From NCBI RefSeq assembly GCF_003234815.2, contig NZ_CP126279.1, forward strand, positions 124,001 to 188,000: DNA of 64,000 nt. Reading direction: 5' to 3'. Position 1 is the first letter of the stretch. Every line of letters begins with the position of its first letter. Below are positions 42,729-52,816 of the stretch, in pieces. This DNA comes from Curtobacterium sp. MCBD17_035 (lineage in GTDB: Bacteria > Actinomycetota > Actinomycetes > Actinomycetales > Microbacteriaceae). Position numbers and translations under genes: made by a program. Below the pieces are notes generated by a model, which had not been told where the DNA came from, did no database searches, and saw only the letters and a list, made by a program, of their open reading frames with translations.

Positions 42729-43633
42729 CGCGCGCCTCCTGACACGTACTCGGTCTGGTCTCGGGTCATCGCGAGGTAGGCCTCCTCGAGCGAGGCGGAG
42801 CGTGGCGTGAGTTCGTGCAGCACGAGTCGGTACTCGGCAGCGAACTCACCGATCCACGCCGCGTCCGGCCCGGTGATCTCGAAGCGGTCCGGGGCGACCT
42901 GCTGGACGCGTCCGCCGCCCCGCGCGACCGCCTCGGTGAGCGGATCGAGCGCCGGGCCGGCGACGACGACGGACGACCCGGACCGCGCGAGCAGGGCCGC
43001 CATGGGTTCGTCGACGAGGAGCCGACCCTTGCCGACGATGACGATGCGATCCGCCGTCTGCGCCATCTCGCTCATGAGGTGGGACGACAGGAACACGGTC
43101 CGGCCCTCGGACGCCAGGTGCTTGGCGAGGCCGCGGACCCAGAGCACGCCGTCGGGGTCCAGGCCGTTGACCGGCTCGTCCAGGATCACGACGGCCGGGT
43201 CACCGAGCAGCGCAGCCGCGATCCCGAGGCGCTGACCCATGCCGAGCGAGAACCCGCCGACGCGCTTGCCCGCCACGCTGTCGAGCCCGGTCAGGCCGAT
43301 CACCGTGTCGACGCGCGCCTGCGAGATGCCGTGCGTCGCGGCGAGGGCTCGGAGGTGTGCTCGCGCGCTCCGCCCCGGGTGCACGGCCTTGGCGTCGAGC
43401 AGCGCGCCGACCTCGTGCAGGGGCGCGCGGTGGTCGGCGTAGCGACGGCCGTTGATGGTGGCGGAGCCCGCGGTGGGACGGTCGAGGCCGAGCATGAGCC
43501 GCATGGTCGTCGACTTGCCCGCGCCGTTCGGCCCGAGGAACCCGGTCACGAGCCCCGGTTGCACCGTGAACGTCAGGTCCTGCACGGCCGTCGTCGCGCC
43601 GAAGTGTTTCGTCAGTCCTGCAACGTCGATCAC
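42725..43633 (-). CDS. ABC transporter ATP-binding protein
   Basis: A 302-residue DrrA-like ATPase: Walker A GPNGAGKST, signature FSLGMGQ, Walker B VVILDEP, H-loop SSHLMSEM. The C-terminal extension (about 80 residues) is common in actinobacterial export ATPases. GTG at 43633 after GGGAGGG. Confidence 0.87.
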   Translation of the reverse strand: MIDVAGLTKHFGATTAVQDLTFTVQPGLVTGFLGPNGAGKSTTMRLMLGLDRPTAGSATINGRRYADHRAPLHEVGALLDAKAVHPGRSARAHLRALAATHGISQARVDTVIGLTGLDSVAGKRVGGFSLGMGQRLGIAAALLGDPAVVILDEPVNGLDPDGVLWVRGLAKHLASEGRTVFLSSHLMSEMAQTADRIVIVGKGRLLVDEPMAALLARSGSSVVVAGPALDPLTEAVARGGGRVQQVAPDRFEITGPDAAWIGEFAAEYRLVLHELTPRSASLEEAYLAMTRDQTEYVSGGAR

Positions 43634-43798
43634 GTCGTCGCCCTCCCCCTGGCTCCCGCGCCTGTGCGGCGGTGGCACTCACCATAGGGGAGGAACGGGT
43701 CACTCCGGCAGGGTCAATCGGCGCGGATGTGGATCGACTCGGCACTCGACGCGCGTGTGGAGGACCTGGCACGCTGTGGCTGACGAGGGGAGCGACCG

Positions 43799-44107
43799 AT
43801 GGCCGAGGACGAGCGAGATCGCGCACCCGCGCCCGAGGGGGTCGGACGCTTCGCGCATCTGCCGCCGGAGGTGGATCCCGCCGAGGTCGTCATCGAGATC
43901 CCGGCGTTCGAGGACGACCGCCTTGCTCCGCCGCCCGTTCCGCCCGCCGCGGCACCCGAGCTCGTCGCCGCGACCCAGGTCGCCGAGGCGTCCGGCGGTC
44001 GGAGGACGATCCACCGGACGCAGGTCCGCGCCGGACTGGTCATCGCGGGCGTGCCGATCGCGGGCGTCGTGGTGGTCGCCCTGCTGGAGATCCTGTTCGG
44101 GGAGTGA
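43799..44107 (+). CDS. Small tail-anchored membrane protein
   Basis: A 102-residue protein with an acidic, Pro/Ala-rich N-terminal 75 residues and one membrane helix at the end (AGLVIAGVPIAGVVVVALLEI). No family recognised. It ends 12 bases before the stop of the convergent desaturase. Confidence 0.6.
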   Translation: MAEDERDRAPAPEGVGRFAHLPPEVDPAEVVIEIPAFEDDRLAPPPVPPAAAPELVAATQVAEASGGRRTIHRTQVRAGLVIAGVPIAGVVVVALLEILFGE

Positions 44108-44119
44108 ACCCGAGGGCGG

Positions 44120-45340
44120 TCAGCGCACCCGGAGTTCGGCCACGAGCGGGCAGGCGAACGGGTCGCGCGCGGCGAGGCCGACCTCGTTGAGGTACCGGAC
44201 GACGATGCCGTAGGACCGCACGAGCGTGGTCTCGGTGTAGGGCACGTCGAGCGTCGCACAGTGGTCGCGGACCAGCAGGCGAGCCTGCTTGAGCGCCGGC
44301 CGCGGCATGCTCGGGAACAGGTGGTGCTCGACCTGGTAGTTGAGGCCGCCCATGAGGAACGACACCCACCAGCCGCCGCGGATGTTCCGGGAGGTCCGCA
44401 CCTGTCGCGAGAAGAAGTCGACCTGGGCGTCGTGCGCCAGCACGGGCATGCCCTTGTGGTTCGGGGCGAACGAGGCGCCCATCATCACGCCGAACACCGC
44501 GAGCTGCACCCCGAGGAACGCGAACGCCATGCCGAGCGGCAGGAACCAGAACACCACGGTCAGGTAGATGCCGAAGCGGGCCGCCAGGAGGCCGCCCTCG
44601 ATCCAGCGGTGTCGGGCGTCCGCCTTGGTCGCGGCGCCGGTCACGACCGAGCGGACCGCGAGCCAGTGGAGGTTGATGCCCTCGAGGGTGAGGAGCGGGA
44701 AGAACGCGTACCCCTGGACCCGCACGAGCAGGCGGAGCGGACCGCGCGCCGCGGCGGCGTCCTCCGGACGGAACCGGATGGTGTCCGGCGCGATGTCCGG
44801 GTCCTTGCCGACCGTGTTCGGGTTCCCGTGGTGCCGGGTGTGCTTGTTCATCCACCAGGAGTAGCTCAGCCCGACGAGGAAGGTCCCGAGCAACCGGCCC
44901 GCCTGGTCGTTCCACTTGTGCGATGCGAACACCTGCCGGTGCGCGGCTTCGTGCGACAGGAACGCGAACTGGGTGAACAGGACGCCGAGCGCGGCCGCGA
45001 CGATGAGCTGGAACCAGGAGTGGCCGAGGAGCGCGAACGCGGCCCACACGACCCCGAGCGACCCGATGAGGGCGCCGAACAGCGCCCAGTAGAAACCGAT
45101 GCGGCGGCCGAGGAGGCCTTGCTCCTTGACCTGGGCGAGGATCGAGGAGTACGTGGACGTGCCGCTCGTGGTGCCGGAGCGGGGACGCGTGCGGACGATG
45201 CGCGGCACGGTCGGATCGGTGGTCGTCAGGGCGACTGCTTCCGTGGGGGGAGCGGCCCTTCGGCCGGCTCCTGTCGGGTTCCCCCGCGGGTGCGAGGTTG
45301 GCGTCAACGTAGGGGGACGAGATGCGCGTTCGCTGTCCAT
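44120..45340 (-). CDS. Acyl-lipid/acyl-CoA fatty acid desaturase
   Basis: A 406-residue membrane di-iron desaturase. Histidine boxes: HEAAH, HTRHH and QVEHH, with several membrane helices between. The third box with Gln is typical of front-end or delta-9-like actinobacterial desaturases (Mycobacterium DesA3-like group). It adds double bonds to membrane lipids. The first 45 residues are variable and the start may lie further in. Confidence 0.87.
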   Translation of the reverse strand: MDSERASRPPTLTPTSHPRGNPTGAGRRAAPPTEAVALTTTDPTVPRIVRTRPRSGTTSGTSTYSSILAQVKEQGLLGRRIGFYWALFGALIGSLGVVWAAFALLGHSWFQLIVAAALGVLFTQFAFLSHEAAHRQVFASHKWNDQAGRLLGTFLVGLSYSWWMNKHTRHHGNPNTVGKDPDIAPDTIRFRPEDAAAARGPLRLLVRVQGYAFFPLLTLEGINLHWLAVRSVVTGAATKADARHRWIEGGLLAARFGIYLTVVFWFLPLGMAFAFLGVQLAVFGVMMGASFAPNHKGMPVLAHDAQVDFFSRQVRTSRNIRGGWWVSFLMGGLNYQVEHHLFPSMPRPALKQARLLVRDHCATLDVPYTETTLVRSYGIVVRYLNEVGLAARDPFACPLVAELRVR

Positions 45341-45437
45341 GCGCCCTGAGTCGGCCTGGCTCGCCCGTACCCCGTTCGGTCCTCGCTGCCATCCCGGAAG
45401 CCCGGGTGCCCGCTGTGTCGCGGGCCGGTGCCGCCGA

Positions 45438-46613
45438 TCAGCCCAAGGACGACACGAATCGGCCGAGGCGCGCCAGACCCTCGTGCAGTGCGTCCATCGA
45501 CGCCGCGTACGACAACCGCACGTGCGACTCCGCCGTGTGGACTCCGAAGTCGCGGCCCGGCGTCAGGGCGACGTGCGCCTCGTGCAACGCCCGCTCGCAG
45601 AACTGCCACGAGCTGAGTCCGGTCCCGGTCACGTCGAAGTACACGTAGAACGCACCGTCCGGCGGGACCGGCACGGGGAGGCCGATCCGCGCGAGGCCGT
45701 CGAGCACGACCGCCCGCCGCTCGGCGAACTCCGCTCGCCGCGCCTCCGCCACGGCGAGCGATTCCGGGGTGAAGCACGCGAGTGCCGCCGCCTGCGCCGG
45801 CGCGGACGCGCACAGGAAGTAGTTCTGCGCCAGGCGTTCGGTCACGGGCACGAGTTCCTCGGGCACGACGCACCAACCCAGACGCCACCCCGTCATGCCG
45901 AAGTACTTCGAGAAGCTGTTGACGACGATGGCGTCGGGATCGATCGACAGCACACTGCGCGGACGCCGACCCTGCTCGTCCCGGTCGCTGAGGTCGAGGT
46001 AGATCTCGTCCACGATCCGCCACGCGCCGCGCTCCCGCGCCGTCGCACAGATCGCCGCGAGGTCCTCGGGACGGATCGAGGTGCCCGTCGGGTTCGAGGG
46101 CGTCGCGATCATCACGCCTGTGGTCCGCTCCGTCCAGTTCGCCCGGACGGCGTCGTCGTCGAGCTGGAACCGCGTCTCGGCGGTCGTCGGGACGAGGGTC
46201 ACCCGTCCCCCGAACGTCTCGACCAGTTCGCGGTTGCAGGGGTACGACGGGTCCGCCATGAGCACCTCGTCACCGGCGTCGACGAGCGCGGCCGTCGCGA
46301 GGAGCAACGCCGCCGACGCGCCCGCCGTCACGACGATCCGCGCGGGGTCGATCTCGACATCGTGCTGCGTCCGGTAGAACGCGGCGATCGCCGCGCGCAG
46401 CGCCGGGAGGCCCAACGCGGCCGTGTAGGGGAGTGGCCGTCCGTCGGCCACCTGGCGCAGGGCCTCCAGGACGGCGGGTGGTGCGCCGGAGTCGGGCTCG
46501 CCGAGGCTGAGCTTGACGACGTCGTGGCCCTCGGCCTCGAGGGCTGCCGCCTGCTTGCCGAACTCCATCGCGTAGAAGGGTGCGACGGCGCGGGCGCGGT
46601 GCGAGAGCTGCAT
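45438..46613 (-). CDS. Class I/II aminotransferase
   Basis: A 391-residue PLP enzyme. The Lys that binds PLP is in VNSFSKYFGMTGWRLGW; ATPSNPTGT and the Arg in ESHVRLSYA bind substrate. Fold type I aspartate aminotransferase-like. Substrate not evident. Confidence 0.87.
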   Translation of the reverse strand: MQLSHRARAVAPFYAMEFGKQAAALEAEGHDVVKLSLGEPDSGAPPAVLEALRQVADGRPLPYTAALGLPALRAAIAAFYRTQHDVEIDPARIVVTAGASAALLLATAALVDAGDEVLMADPSYPCNRELVETFGGRVTLVPTTAETRFQLDDDAVRANWTERTTGVMIATPSNPTGTSIRPEDLAAICATARERGAWRIVDEIYLDLSDRDEQGRRPRSVLSIDPDAIVVNSFSKYFGMTGWRLGWCVVPEELVPVTERLAQNYFLCASAPAQAAALACFTPESLAVAEARRAEFAERRAVVLDGLARIGLPVPVPPDGAFYVYFDVTGTGLSSWQFCERALHEAHVALTPGRDFGVHTAESHVRLSYAASMDALHEGLARLGRFVSSLG

Positions 46614-46670
46614 GGGGACCTCCGGATGCTGCGGGCACTCGATTCTCCCTCAGCCGCCCGGCAGGTTCCG

Positions 46671-46680
46671 CCCCCCCCCC
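46671..46680. repeat. C10 homopolymer
   Basis: Ten cytosines in a row between the aminotransferase start and the DMT gene end. Not in a gene. Confidence 0.9.
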
Positions 46681-46772
46681 GAGCCCTTCCGCCGCTCGCC
46701 GCCCGCCCGAGCCCGAGCCCTTCCGCCTGTTCTCGGCGACCGGCTCCGCGGAACCAGCGGTTCCTGGGGAGG

Positions 46773-47732
46773 TCAGCGCGGCGGGCGGACCAGCACCACC
46801 GCGACGAGGAGCAGCACGATGCCGACCACACCCGCGACCGTGAGCGGCTCGTGGAGCACCACGACCGACAGCACGGTCGCCACCAGCGGCTCCACGAGTG
46901 ACAGCACCGCCGCGGTCGTCGCCGCGACCCCGCGCTGGAGTCCGCCGTAGAACGCCAGGTACCCGAGCACGGTCTGCACGAGCGCCAGGAACGCGACCCC
47001 GTCCCACGCCGAGGGCCCCGCGCTCGCGAGGTGGAACCCGGTGCACAGCGCGAACACGGCGGACAGCATCCCGGCGAGGGTGAACGACACGGCGATGAGC
47101 GTCGACGGCCCGAGACCCGGGATCACACGCCGGTTCACGATCGAGGTCCCCGCGAACGCCAGCCCGGCCACGAGCGCGAGCAGCACGCCGACCGTGTTCG
47201 AGGACCCGACGGCAACGCCGGCGCCGGAGACACTCGCGCTGCCGGCCCCGGGCTCGGAGCCCGAGACGTCGCTGACAAGCAGGAGCCCGACGACCGCGGT
47301 GGCGAGCGCGAGGACCACCGTGGCGCGGGGCGGCCGGCGCTCGTGCAGCGCCGTGGCGACCGCGACCGCCACGGGCGCGACCCCGAGGGAGATGACGGTC
47401 GACACCGCGACGCCGACGAGCGAGACCGACTCGAAGTACGCGGTGCCGTACACGCCGGTCAGGACGGCCGTCAGGAGGACGTGCCCCAGGGCCTCCCGAC
47501 TGCGCGGGACGCGCCGGAGGCCGCCCATCGCCGCGGTGACCGCGAGCATGACGATTCCGCCGCCGAGCAGACGGAGCGCCGAGATCGCCGGCCAGGACAT
47601 CGCGCTGTCCGCGGCCACGATCGTGCCCGCGACCCCACCGGTGCCCCAGAGTGCGGCGCCGAGTGCGACCAGGACGCTCCCGGACCGGGCCGAGTGGGGA
47701 ACGGCTCGGCCGGTGTCGCGAGGATCGGGCAC
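46773..47732 (-). CDS. EamA/DMT-family transporter
   Basis: A 319-residue drug/metabolite transporter with ten hydrophobic helices in two EamA repeats (first repeat near WPAISALRLLGGGIV). Probably exports amino acids or metabolites. It lies four bases after the GNAT gene, likely cotranscribed. Confidence 0.85.
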   Translation of the reverse strand: MPDPRDTGRAVPHSARSGSVLVALGAALWGTGGVAGTIVAADSAMSWPAISALRLLGGGIVMLAVTAAMGGLRRVPRSREALGHVLLTAVLTGVYGTAYFESVSLVGVAVSTVISLGVAPVAVAVATALHERRPPRATVVLALATAVVGLLLVSDVSGSEPGAGSASVSGAGVAVGSSNTVGVLLALVAGLAFAGTSIVNRRVIPGLGPSTLIAVSFTLAGMLSAVFALCTGFHLASAGPSAWDGVAFLALVQTVLGYLAFYGGLQRGVAATTAAVLSLVEPLVATVLSVVVLHEPLTVAGVVGIVLLLVAVVLVRPPR

Positions 47733-47735
47733 GAC

Positions 47736-48152
47736 TCAGTCCTCGATCAGGCGCTTCCCCATGCTGACGGCCTCGTACGGGGCGTAGCCGAGGTGCTCGT
47801 AGAAGTCGACGACCCCGGTGTTGTCGGGCCGGACCTGGAGCTGCACCTTGGGGCACCCGAGCGCCAGGAGCGCCCCCTCCGCGCGTTCGACGAGCGCGCG
47901 ACCGAGTCCCGTGCCGCGCTGGTCGTCTCCGACCGCCAGGTAGTTGATCCAGCCGCGGTGCCCGTCGTACCCCGCCATCACCGCGCCGACGATCCGCCCG
48001 GCGTCCTCGGCGACGAAGAACATCTCGGGCTGCACGGTCTGCTTGCGGCGGACGTCCTCGTGCGGGTCGTTCCACGGGCGGGTCAGCCCGGCCTCACGCC
48101 AGAGCGCCACCACGGCCTCGGTGTCGGTGTCCTCGAACGAACGGATCTCCAT
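47736..48152 (-). CDS. GNAT-family acetyltransferase, YpeA-like
   Basis: A 138-residue GNAT enzyme. Motif A is YLAVGDDQRGTGLGRAL (acetyl-CoA pyrophosphate loop). Early part MEIRSFEDTDTEAVVALW and GWIN are typical for the YpeA group. Start at 48152, preceded by AAGGAG. Substrate unknown. Confidence 0.87.
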   Translation of the reverse strand: MEIRSFEDTDTEAVVALWREAGLTRPWNDPHEDVRRKQTVQPEMFFVAEDAGRIVGAVMAGYDGHRGWINYLAVGDDQRGTGLGRALVERAEGALLALGCPKVQLQVRPDNTGVVDFYEHLGYAPYEAVSMGKRLIED

Positions 48153-48227
48153 CGCACACACTCCTTCTGCGGCCATCCTCTCGTGCACGGCTTCTCCGCT
48201 CGGGCGCGGGGAGCCAGCGACGGGGTG

Positions 48228-51200
48228 TCAGATGAGCCCGTCCGACAGGTGGTTCGGTGTCCCGAAGCGGTGGGCCGTGATCGCGATGGACTGCTCTCGC
48301 AGGAACGGCAGCAGCTCGATGCGGCCCGCCTCGGTGACCGGTCCGGCGTACACGGCGAGGTCGGGCCTCCCGTTCGTCGCGACGGCGAGGGCACGCACGG
48401 CCTCGGCGTCCCCGTCGATGAGCCGGATCCGCCCGCCGCCGAGTCGGCCAGCACGGGCGTGGAACGCCTCGGCGGACTCGACGGCCACCGATCCCACGTG
48501 GGGCTCGGCGCGGAGTGCGGTCCGCACGGCCTCGGGGAGCGTGCACTCCGGGTCGACCGAGACCGCGACCGCCGCCCCCGCGGCAGCCGCCGCACCGACC
48601 ACGCGGACGAGCGACGCGACGCTGCCACCCGCGACGAGCCGGACGAGCACGGGTTCCGGCCACGGCAGGTACCGGGCCACGTTCCGCTCGGCGCTGAGCC
48701 CGGAGACGTCCGCGGCGGTGCCGAACAGCGTCGACCACGCGTGCGCGTCGGACCGGAAAGCGCGCGCGAGCAGCGCACGGTCCGGCTCGGACAGCCCGGC
48801 ACCGGCATCAGCCTGGAGGCGCGCCACGGCCGCGGACGTCACCGCATCACCGGCGCTCGCCGTGGTCGGCTCCCACGAACCGAGGCCGATGAGGTAGTTG
48901 ACACCCCCGGCCTTGGTGCCGGGCCCGACGGCGGATCGCTTCCACCCGCCGAAGGGCTGCCGCCGGACGATCGCGCCCGTGATCCCCCGGTTGACGTAGA
49001 GGTTCCCGGCCTCGACCCGCGACAGCCATGCGCCGATCTCGGCGGGATCGAGCGCGTGCAGCCCCGAGGTCAGTCCGTAGTCGACCTCGTTCACGATGTC
49101 GATGGCCTCGTCGAGGGTGTCCGCGGTCATGACGCCGAGGATCGGCCCGAAGTACTCCGTGCGGTGGTAGTCCGATCCGCGCCGGACCCCACCGCGCACC
49201 CCGGGGCTCCAGAGCAGACCGCGATCGTCGAGCTGCTCGGGCCGGAGCTGCCACGTCTCGCCAGGGCCGAGCTCGGTCAGGCCCGTGAGCAACTTGCCGC
49301 TGGCTGGCTCGATGATCGGGCCCATCTGCGTCGTCGGGTCCCAGGGGTACCCGACGGTCAAGGACGACACCGCGTCGAGCAGCTGGTGCTTGAACCGCTT
49401 CGACCGGGCGACCGAGCCGACCAGTACGACGAGCGACGCTGCGGAGCACTTCTGCCCGGCGTGCCCGAAGGCGGACTGCACGACGTCCTTGACGGCGAGG
49501 TCGAGGTCCGCGGACGGCGTCACGATGATCGCGTTCTTGCCGCTCGTCTCGGCGAGGAGCGGCAGATCGGGCCGGAAGGACCGGAAGCGCTCCGCTGTCT
49601 CGTACGCGCCCGTGAGGATCACCCGATCGACGAGTGGGGAGGCGACGAGGTCTCGGCCGAGGTCCTCCTCCGACACCTGCACGAGCGCGAGCACGTCGGC
49701 GGGCGCGCCCGCGGCGGCCAGTGCATCGCCGATGACACCGGCCAGCACCGCGCCGCAGCGCTCGGCCGGACCGGCGGGCTTGAGCACGACTCCCGATCCG
49801 GCAGCCAGCGCCGCGAGCGTCGACCCGGCCGGGATCGCGACGGGGAAGTTCCACGGCGGCGTCACGAGCGTCAGGGCAGCGGGGACGAACCGGGCACCGT
49901 CGACCTCGTCGAGCGACCGCGCGAGTTCGGCGTACCAGTGGGCGAAGTCGACGGCCTCGGACACCTCGACGTCGGCCTGGTCGATCGTCTTGCCGGCTTC
50001 GGCCCCCATGACCTGGACCAGCTCGGTGCGGTGCGCCTCGAGCGCCGCACCGATGGCGTGCAGGACCCTCGCTCGGTCCTCGCCGGACCACGATCCCCAC
50101 GTCGAGCCTGCCTCGCGCACGCGCTGCAGGGCGGCGGCGAGGGTGTCCGGCTCGGTGATCCGGGCCTCCTGCACGGCGTCGACGCCGAGCGTGCTCGTGG
50201 ACATCCGCTCGATGACGCCGCGCGCCCACACGCGGTGCTCGGCGACCGACGGATCTGTGTCCGGCGTGTTCTCGAAGTGCCCGAGGGTCGGCCGCGGAAC
50301 TGCCGCGAACCGGTCGGCGACCCGATGCGGAGCAGGAGCCTGAAGGCCGCCGGACTCGGCGAGCGGAGCGAGTGACGCGCGGAACCGGTCGGCCTCGCGC
50401 TCGAACAGCGCCTCGGACGTCGACAGCTCGAACACGGCGGACATGAAGTTGTCCGGCGAGGCGCCTTCTTCGAGGCGACGGATCAGGTACGCGATCGCGA
50501 CGTCGAACTCGCTCGGGTGCACCACCGGCGTGTAGAGCAGGAGACCCCCGACGGTCCGCTTGACGGCCTCGGCCTGCCCCTGGGCCATGCCGAGGAGCAT
50601 CTCGAACTCGATGCCGCTCTGCACCCCGCGCTCCCCGGCCAGGAGCCAGGCGTGCGCGATGTCGAACAGGTTGTGCCCGGCGACCCCGACCCTGACGTTG
50701 GCGATGCGCGACGGCGTGAGGGCCCAGTCGAGCACGCGCTTGTAGTTCGTGTCGGAGTCCTGCTTGGTGTGCCAGGTCGCCAGGGGCCAGCCGTGGATCG
50801 AGGCCTCGACCTGCTCCATGGGCAGGTTCGCGCCCTTGACGAGCCGGACCTTGATCCCGGCGCCGCCGCGGGCGCGGCGTGCCGCGGACCACTCCTGGAG
50901 CCGCTGCATGGCGCCGAGCGCGTCCGGCAGGTACGCCTGGAGCACGATCCCGGCCTCGAGGTCGAGGAACGCCGGATCGTCGAGCAGCGTCGTGAAGACC
51001 GCGATCGTCAGGTCGAGGTCCTTGTACTCCTCCATGTCGAGGTTGATGAACTTGTGAGGGGAGGCGGCGGACGCTCGGGCGAACAGGGGGCGGAGCTTGG
51101 CGACGACGTCGGCGACGGCTTCGTCGAAGGCCCAGGGCGAGTGCGGGTGCACGGTCGACGACACCTTGATCGACACGTAGTCGACGTCGTCGCGGGCGAG

Positions 51201-51725
51201 GAGCCGCTCGGTGCCTTCGAGTCGACGCGCGGCCTCGCGCTCGCCGAGGACCGCCTCGCCGAGCAGGTTCATGTTGAGGCGCACGCCCTCGCGCTTGACC
51301 CGTTGGATCGCCGGCCCGAGCGCGGAGTCGGACGCGTCGATGATCAGGTGCCCGACCATCCGCCGGAGCACGCGGCGCGCGATCGGCACGACGACGCCCG
51401 GCAGGACCGGGGCGAGCCCGCCACCGGCGCGCACGAGCGCACGCATGGCGGCCGGGAGGAACGTGGGGACGTCCGGCGCGATCCGATGGAGCGTCCGGGC
51501 GGCGACGGTCCGGTCCTCCGGCCTGACCACGCCGTCGACGAAGCCGACGGTGAACGCGAGGCCCTTGGGGTCGCGGAGCACGCCCGCGAGTTGAGCAGCC
51601 GAACCGTCGACGGGGTGGCCGTCGGCCTCGGCGAGCCACCGACGGACGAGCACGATCGTGGCGTCGACGAGGGGATCCGCGGCGGCGCCGTCGATGTCGT
51701 GCCGTGGGGTGGCGAGGTCGGTCAT
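48228..51725 (-). CDS. putA: Bifunctional proline dehydrogenase/P5C dehydrogenase
   Basis: An 1165-residue two-enzyme protein that oxidises proline to glutamate. The FAD-binding PRODH barrel fills about residues 60-480 (YVSIKVSSTVHPHSPWAF; KVRLVKGANLPMEQV). The NAD-dependent P5C dehydrogenase follows (about 520-1020) with its Glu in LLAETSGKN (near 727) and catalytic Cys in GHAGQKCSA (near 759). No N-terminal DNA-binding domain, so it is not self-regulating. A LysR gene is divergent at 51894. ATG at 51725. Confidence 0.92.
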   Translation of the reverse strand: MTDLATPRHDIDGAAADPLVDATIVLVRRWLAEADGHPVDGSAAQLAGVLRDPKGLAFTVGFVDGVVRPEDRTVAARTLHRIAPDVPTFLPAAMRALVRAGGGLAPVLPGVVVPIARRVLRRMVGHLIIDASDSALGPAIQRVKREGVRLNMNLLGEAVLGEREAARRLEGTERLLARDDVDYVSIKVSSTVHPHSPWAFDEAVADVVAKLRPLFARASAASPHKFINLDMEEYKDLDLTIAVFTTLLDDPAFLDLEAGIVLQAYLPDALGAMQRLQEWSAARRARGGAGIKVRLVKGANLPMEQVEASIHGWPLATWHTKQDSDTNYKRVLDWALTPSRIANVRVGVAGHNLFDIAHAWLLAGERGVQSGIEFEMLLGMAQGQAEAVKRTVGGLLLYTPVVHPSEFDVAIAYLIRRLEEGASPDNFMSAVFELSTSEALFEREADRFRASLAPLAESGGLQAPAPHRVADRFAAVPRPTLGHFENTPDTDPSVAEHRVWARGVIERMSTSTLGVDAVQEARITEPDTLAAALQRVREAGSTWGSWSGEDRARVLHAIGAALEAHRTELVQVMGAEAGKTIDQADVEVSEAVDFAHWYAELARSLDEVDGARFVPAALTLVTPPWNFPVAIPAGSTLAALAAGSGVVLKPAGPAERCGAVLAGVIGDALAAAGAPADVLALVQVSEEDLGRDLVASPLVDRVILTGAYETAERFRSFRPDLPLLAETSGKNAIIVTPSADLDLAVKDVVQSAFGHAGQKCSAASLVVLVGSVARSKRFKHQLLDAVSSLTVGYPWDPTTQMGPIIEPASGKLLTGLTELGPGETWQLRPEQLDDRGLLWSPGVRGGVRRGSDYHRTEYFGPILGVMTADTLDEAIDIVNEVDYGLTSGLHALDPAEIGAWLSRVEAGNLYVNRGITGAIVRRQPFGGWKRSAVGPGTKAGGVNYLIGLGSWEPTTASAGDAVTSAAVARLQADAGAGLSEPDRALLARAFRSDAHAWSTLFGTAADVSGLSAERNVARYLPWPEPVLVRLVAGGSVASLVRVVGAAAAAGAAVAVSVDPECTLPEAVRTALRAEPHVGSVAVESAEAFHARAGRLGGGRIRLIDGDAEAVRALAVATNGRPDLAVYAGPVTEAGRIELLPFLREQSIAITAHRFGTPNHLSDGLI

Positions 51726-51776
51726 GCGCCCAGTATCGGGCTCCGGTTGCGGTAGCACCAGTGACGGTTGGTTCAC

Positions 51777-51806
51777 GGTTATCGGTAGCGTTCCTACCGG
51801 GTTATC
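51777..51806. promoter_or_regulatory. Candidate LysR site between putA and the LysR gene
   Basis: GGTAG-CGTTC-CTACC (51784-51798) is flanked on both sides by GGTTATC. It lies in the 168-base divergent gap, as expected for a LysR-type site. Confidence 0.55.
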
Positions 51807-51893
51807 CACAGGCGTGACAGGTGGCCCCACGCACTGGTCGCGATCCAGCCACAGTGACATCCCACGGTCCACACACCCACACGAGGAGTCCGC

Positions 51894-52796
51894 ATGCTCG
51901 ACGTCCGGCGCATGGTGATCCTGCGCGAACTCGCCATCCGGGGCACGATCGCCGCCGTCGCCGAGGCGATGTCCTTCACGCCGTCGGCGGTGTCCCAGCA
52001 GCTGAACGCCCTCGAGCGCGAAACGGGCCTGGAGCTCCTCCGACCCGCCGGGCGGCGTCTGCAGCTCACCCCGCAGGCCGAGGTGCTCGTCGCCGCGGCG
52101 AGCGAGGTGCTCGACGTGCTCGAACGGGCCCAGGGTGCGCTCGACCAGTCACTTCCGAGCGTGCAGGGGCGGGTCCGCGTGGCGGTGTTCCAGTCCGCGG
52201 CGCTCGCCCTCATGCCGCCGGCCCTCCGCGCCATGGCCCGCACCCACCCCGACGTCCGCGTGGAGATGGTCCAGCACGAACCGGAGAGCGCCCTGCGCGC
52301 CACGTGGGTCCGGGACTTCGACCTCGTCATCGCCGAGCAGTACCCGGCGCATGCCGCCGCGTGGCACGCCGGGTTGGACCGCCAGGACCTGACCCGCGAC
52401 GCCGTGCGCCTGGCGCTCCCGCCGGTCGACGCACTCGACCAGTCGGTGGACGACCTGCTCGGCGCAGCCGCCATGCCGTGGGTCATGGAGCCGCGCGGGG
52501 CCGCATCACGACACTTCGCGGAGCAGGTGTGCCGATCAGCGGGGTTCGAACCCGACGTGCGGTACGAGACGCCGGACCTGCAGACCCAGATCCGCCTCAT
52601 CGAGTCCGGCAACGCGGTCGCGCTCATGCCGGACCTCGTGTGGACCGGCCGGAGCACCACCTGCCGCCTCGTGCCGCTCCCCGGGCGTCCGCAGCGGACC
52701 GTCTTCACGGCACAGCGGGAAGCCGGGGCCGGCTCCCCGGCGCTCCGAGCGCTGCGGCGGACCCTGGAGGCGGCGGCACGGCAGCTCCGGGCATGA
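51894..52796 (+). CDS. LysR-family regulator, probable putA regulator
   Basis: A 300-residue LTTR with an N-terminal winged helix (LAIRGTIAAVAEAMSFTPSA, VSQQLNALE) and an effector domain (RVAVFQSAALALMPPALRAM). Divergence from putA suggests control of proline use, with proline or P5C as ligand (inference). Confidence 0.85.
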   Translation: MLDVRRMVILRELAIRGTIAAVAEAMSFTPSAVSQQLNALERETGLELLRPAGRRLQLTPQAEVLVAAASEVLDVLERAQGALDQSLPSVQGRVRVAVFQSAALALMPPALRAMARTHPDVRVEMVQHEPESALRATWVRDFDLVIAEQYPAHAAAWHAGLDRQDLTRDAVRLALPPVDALDQSVDDLLGAAAMPWVMEPRGAASRHFAEQVCRSAGFEPDVRYETPDLQTQIRLIESGNAVALMPDLVWTGRSTTCRLVPLPGRPQRTVFTAQREAGAGSPALRALRRTLEAAARQLRA

Positions 52797-52816
52797 CCGG
52801 ACGACGCGGGCGACCC

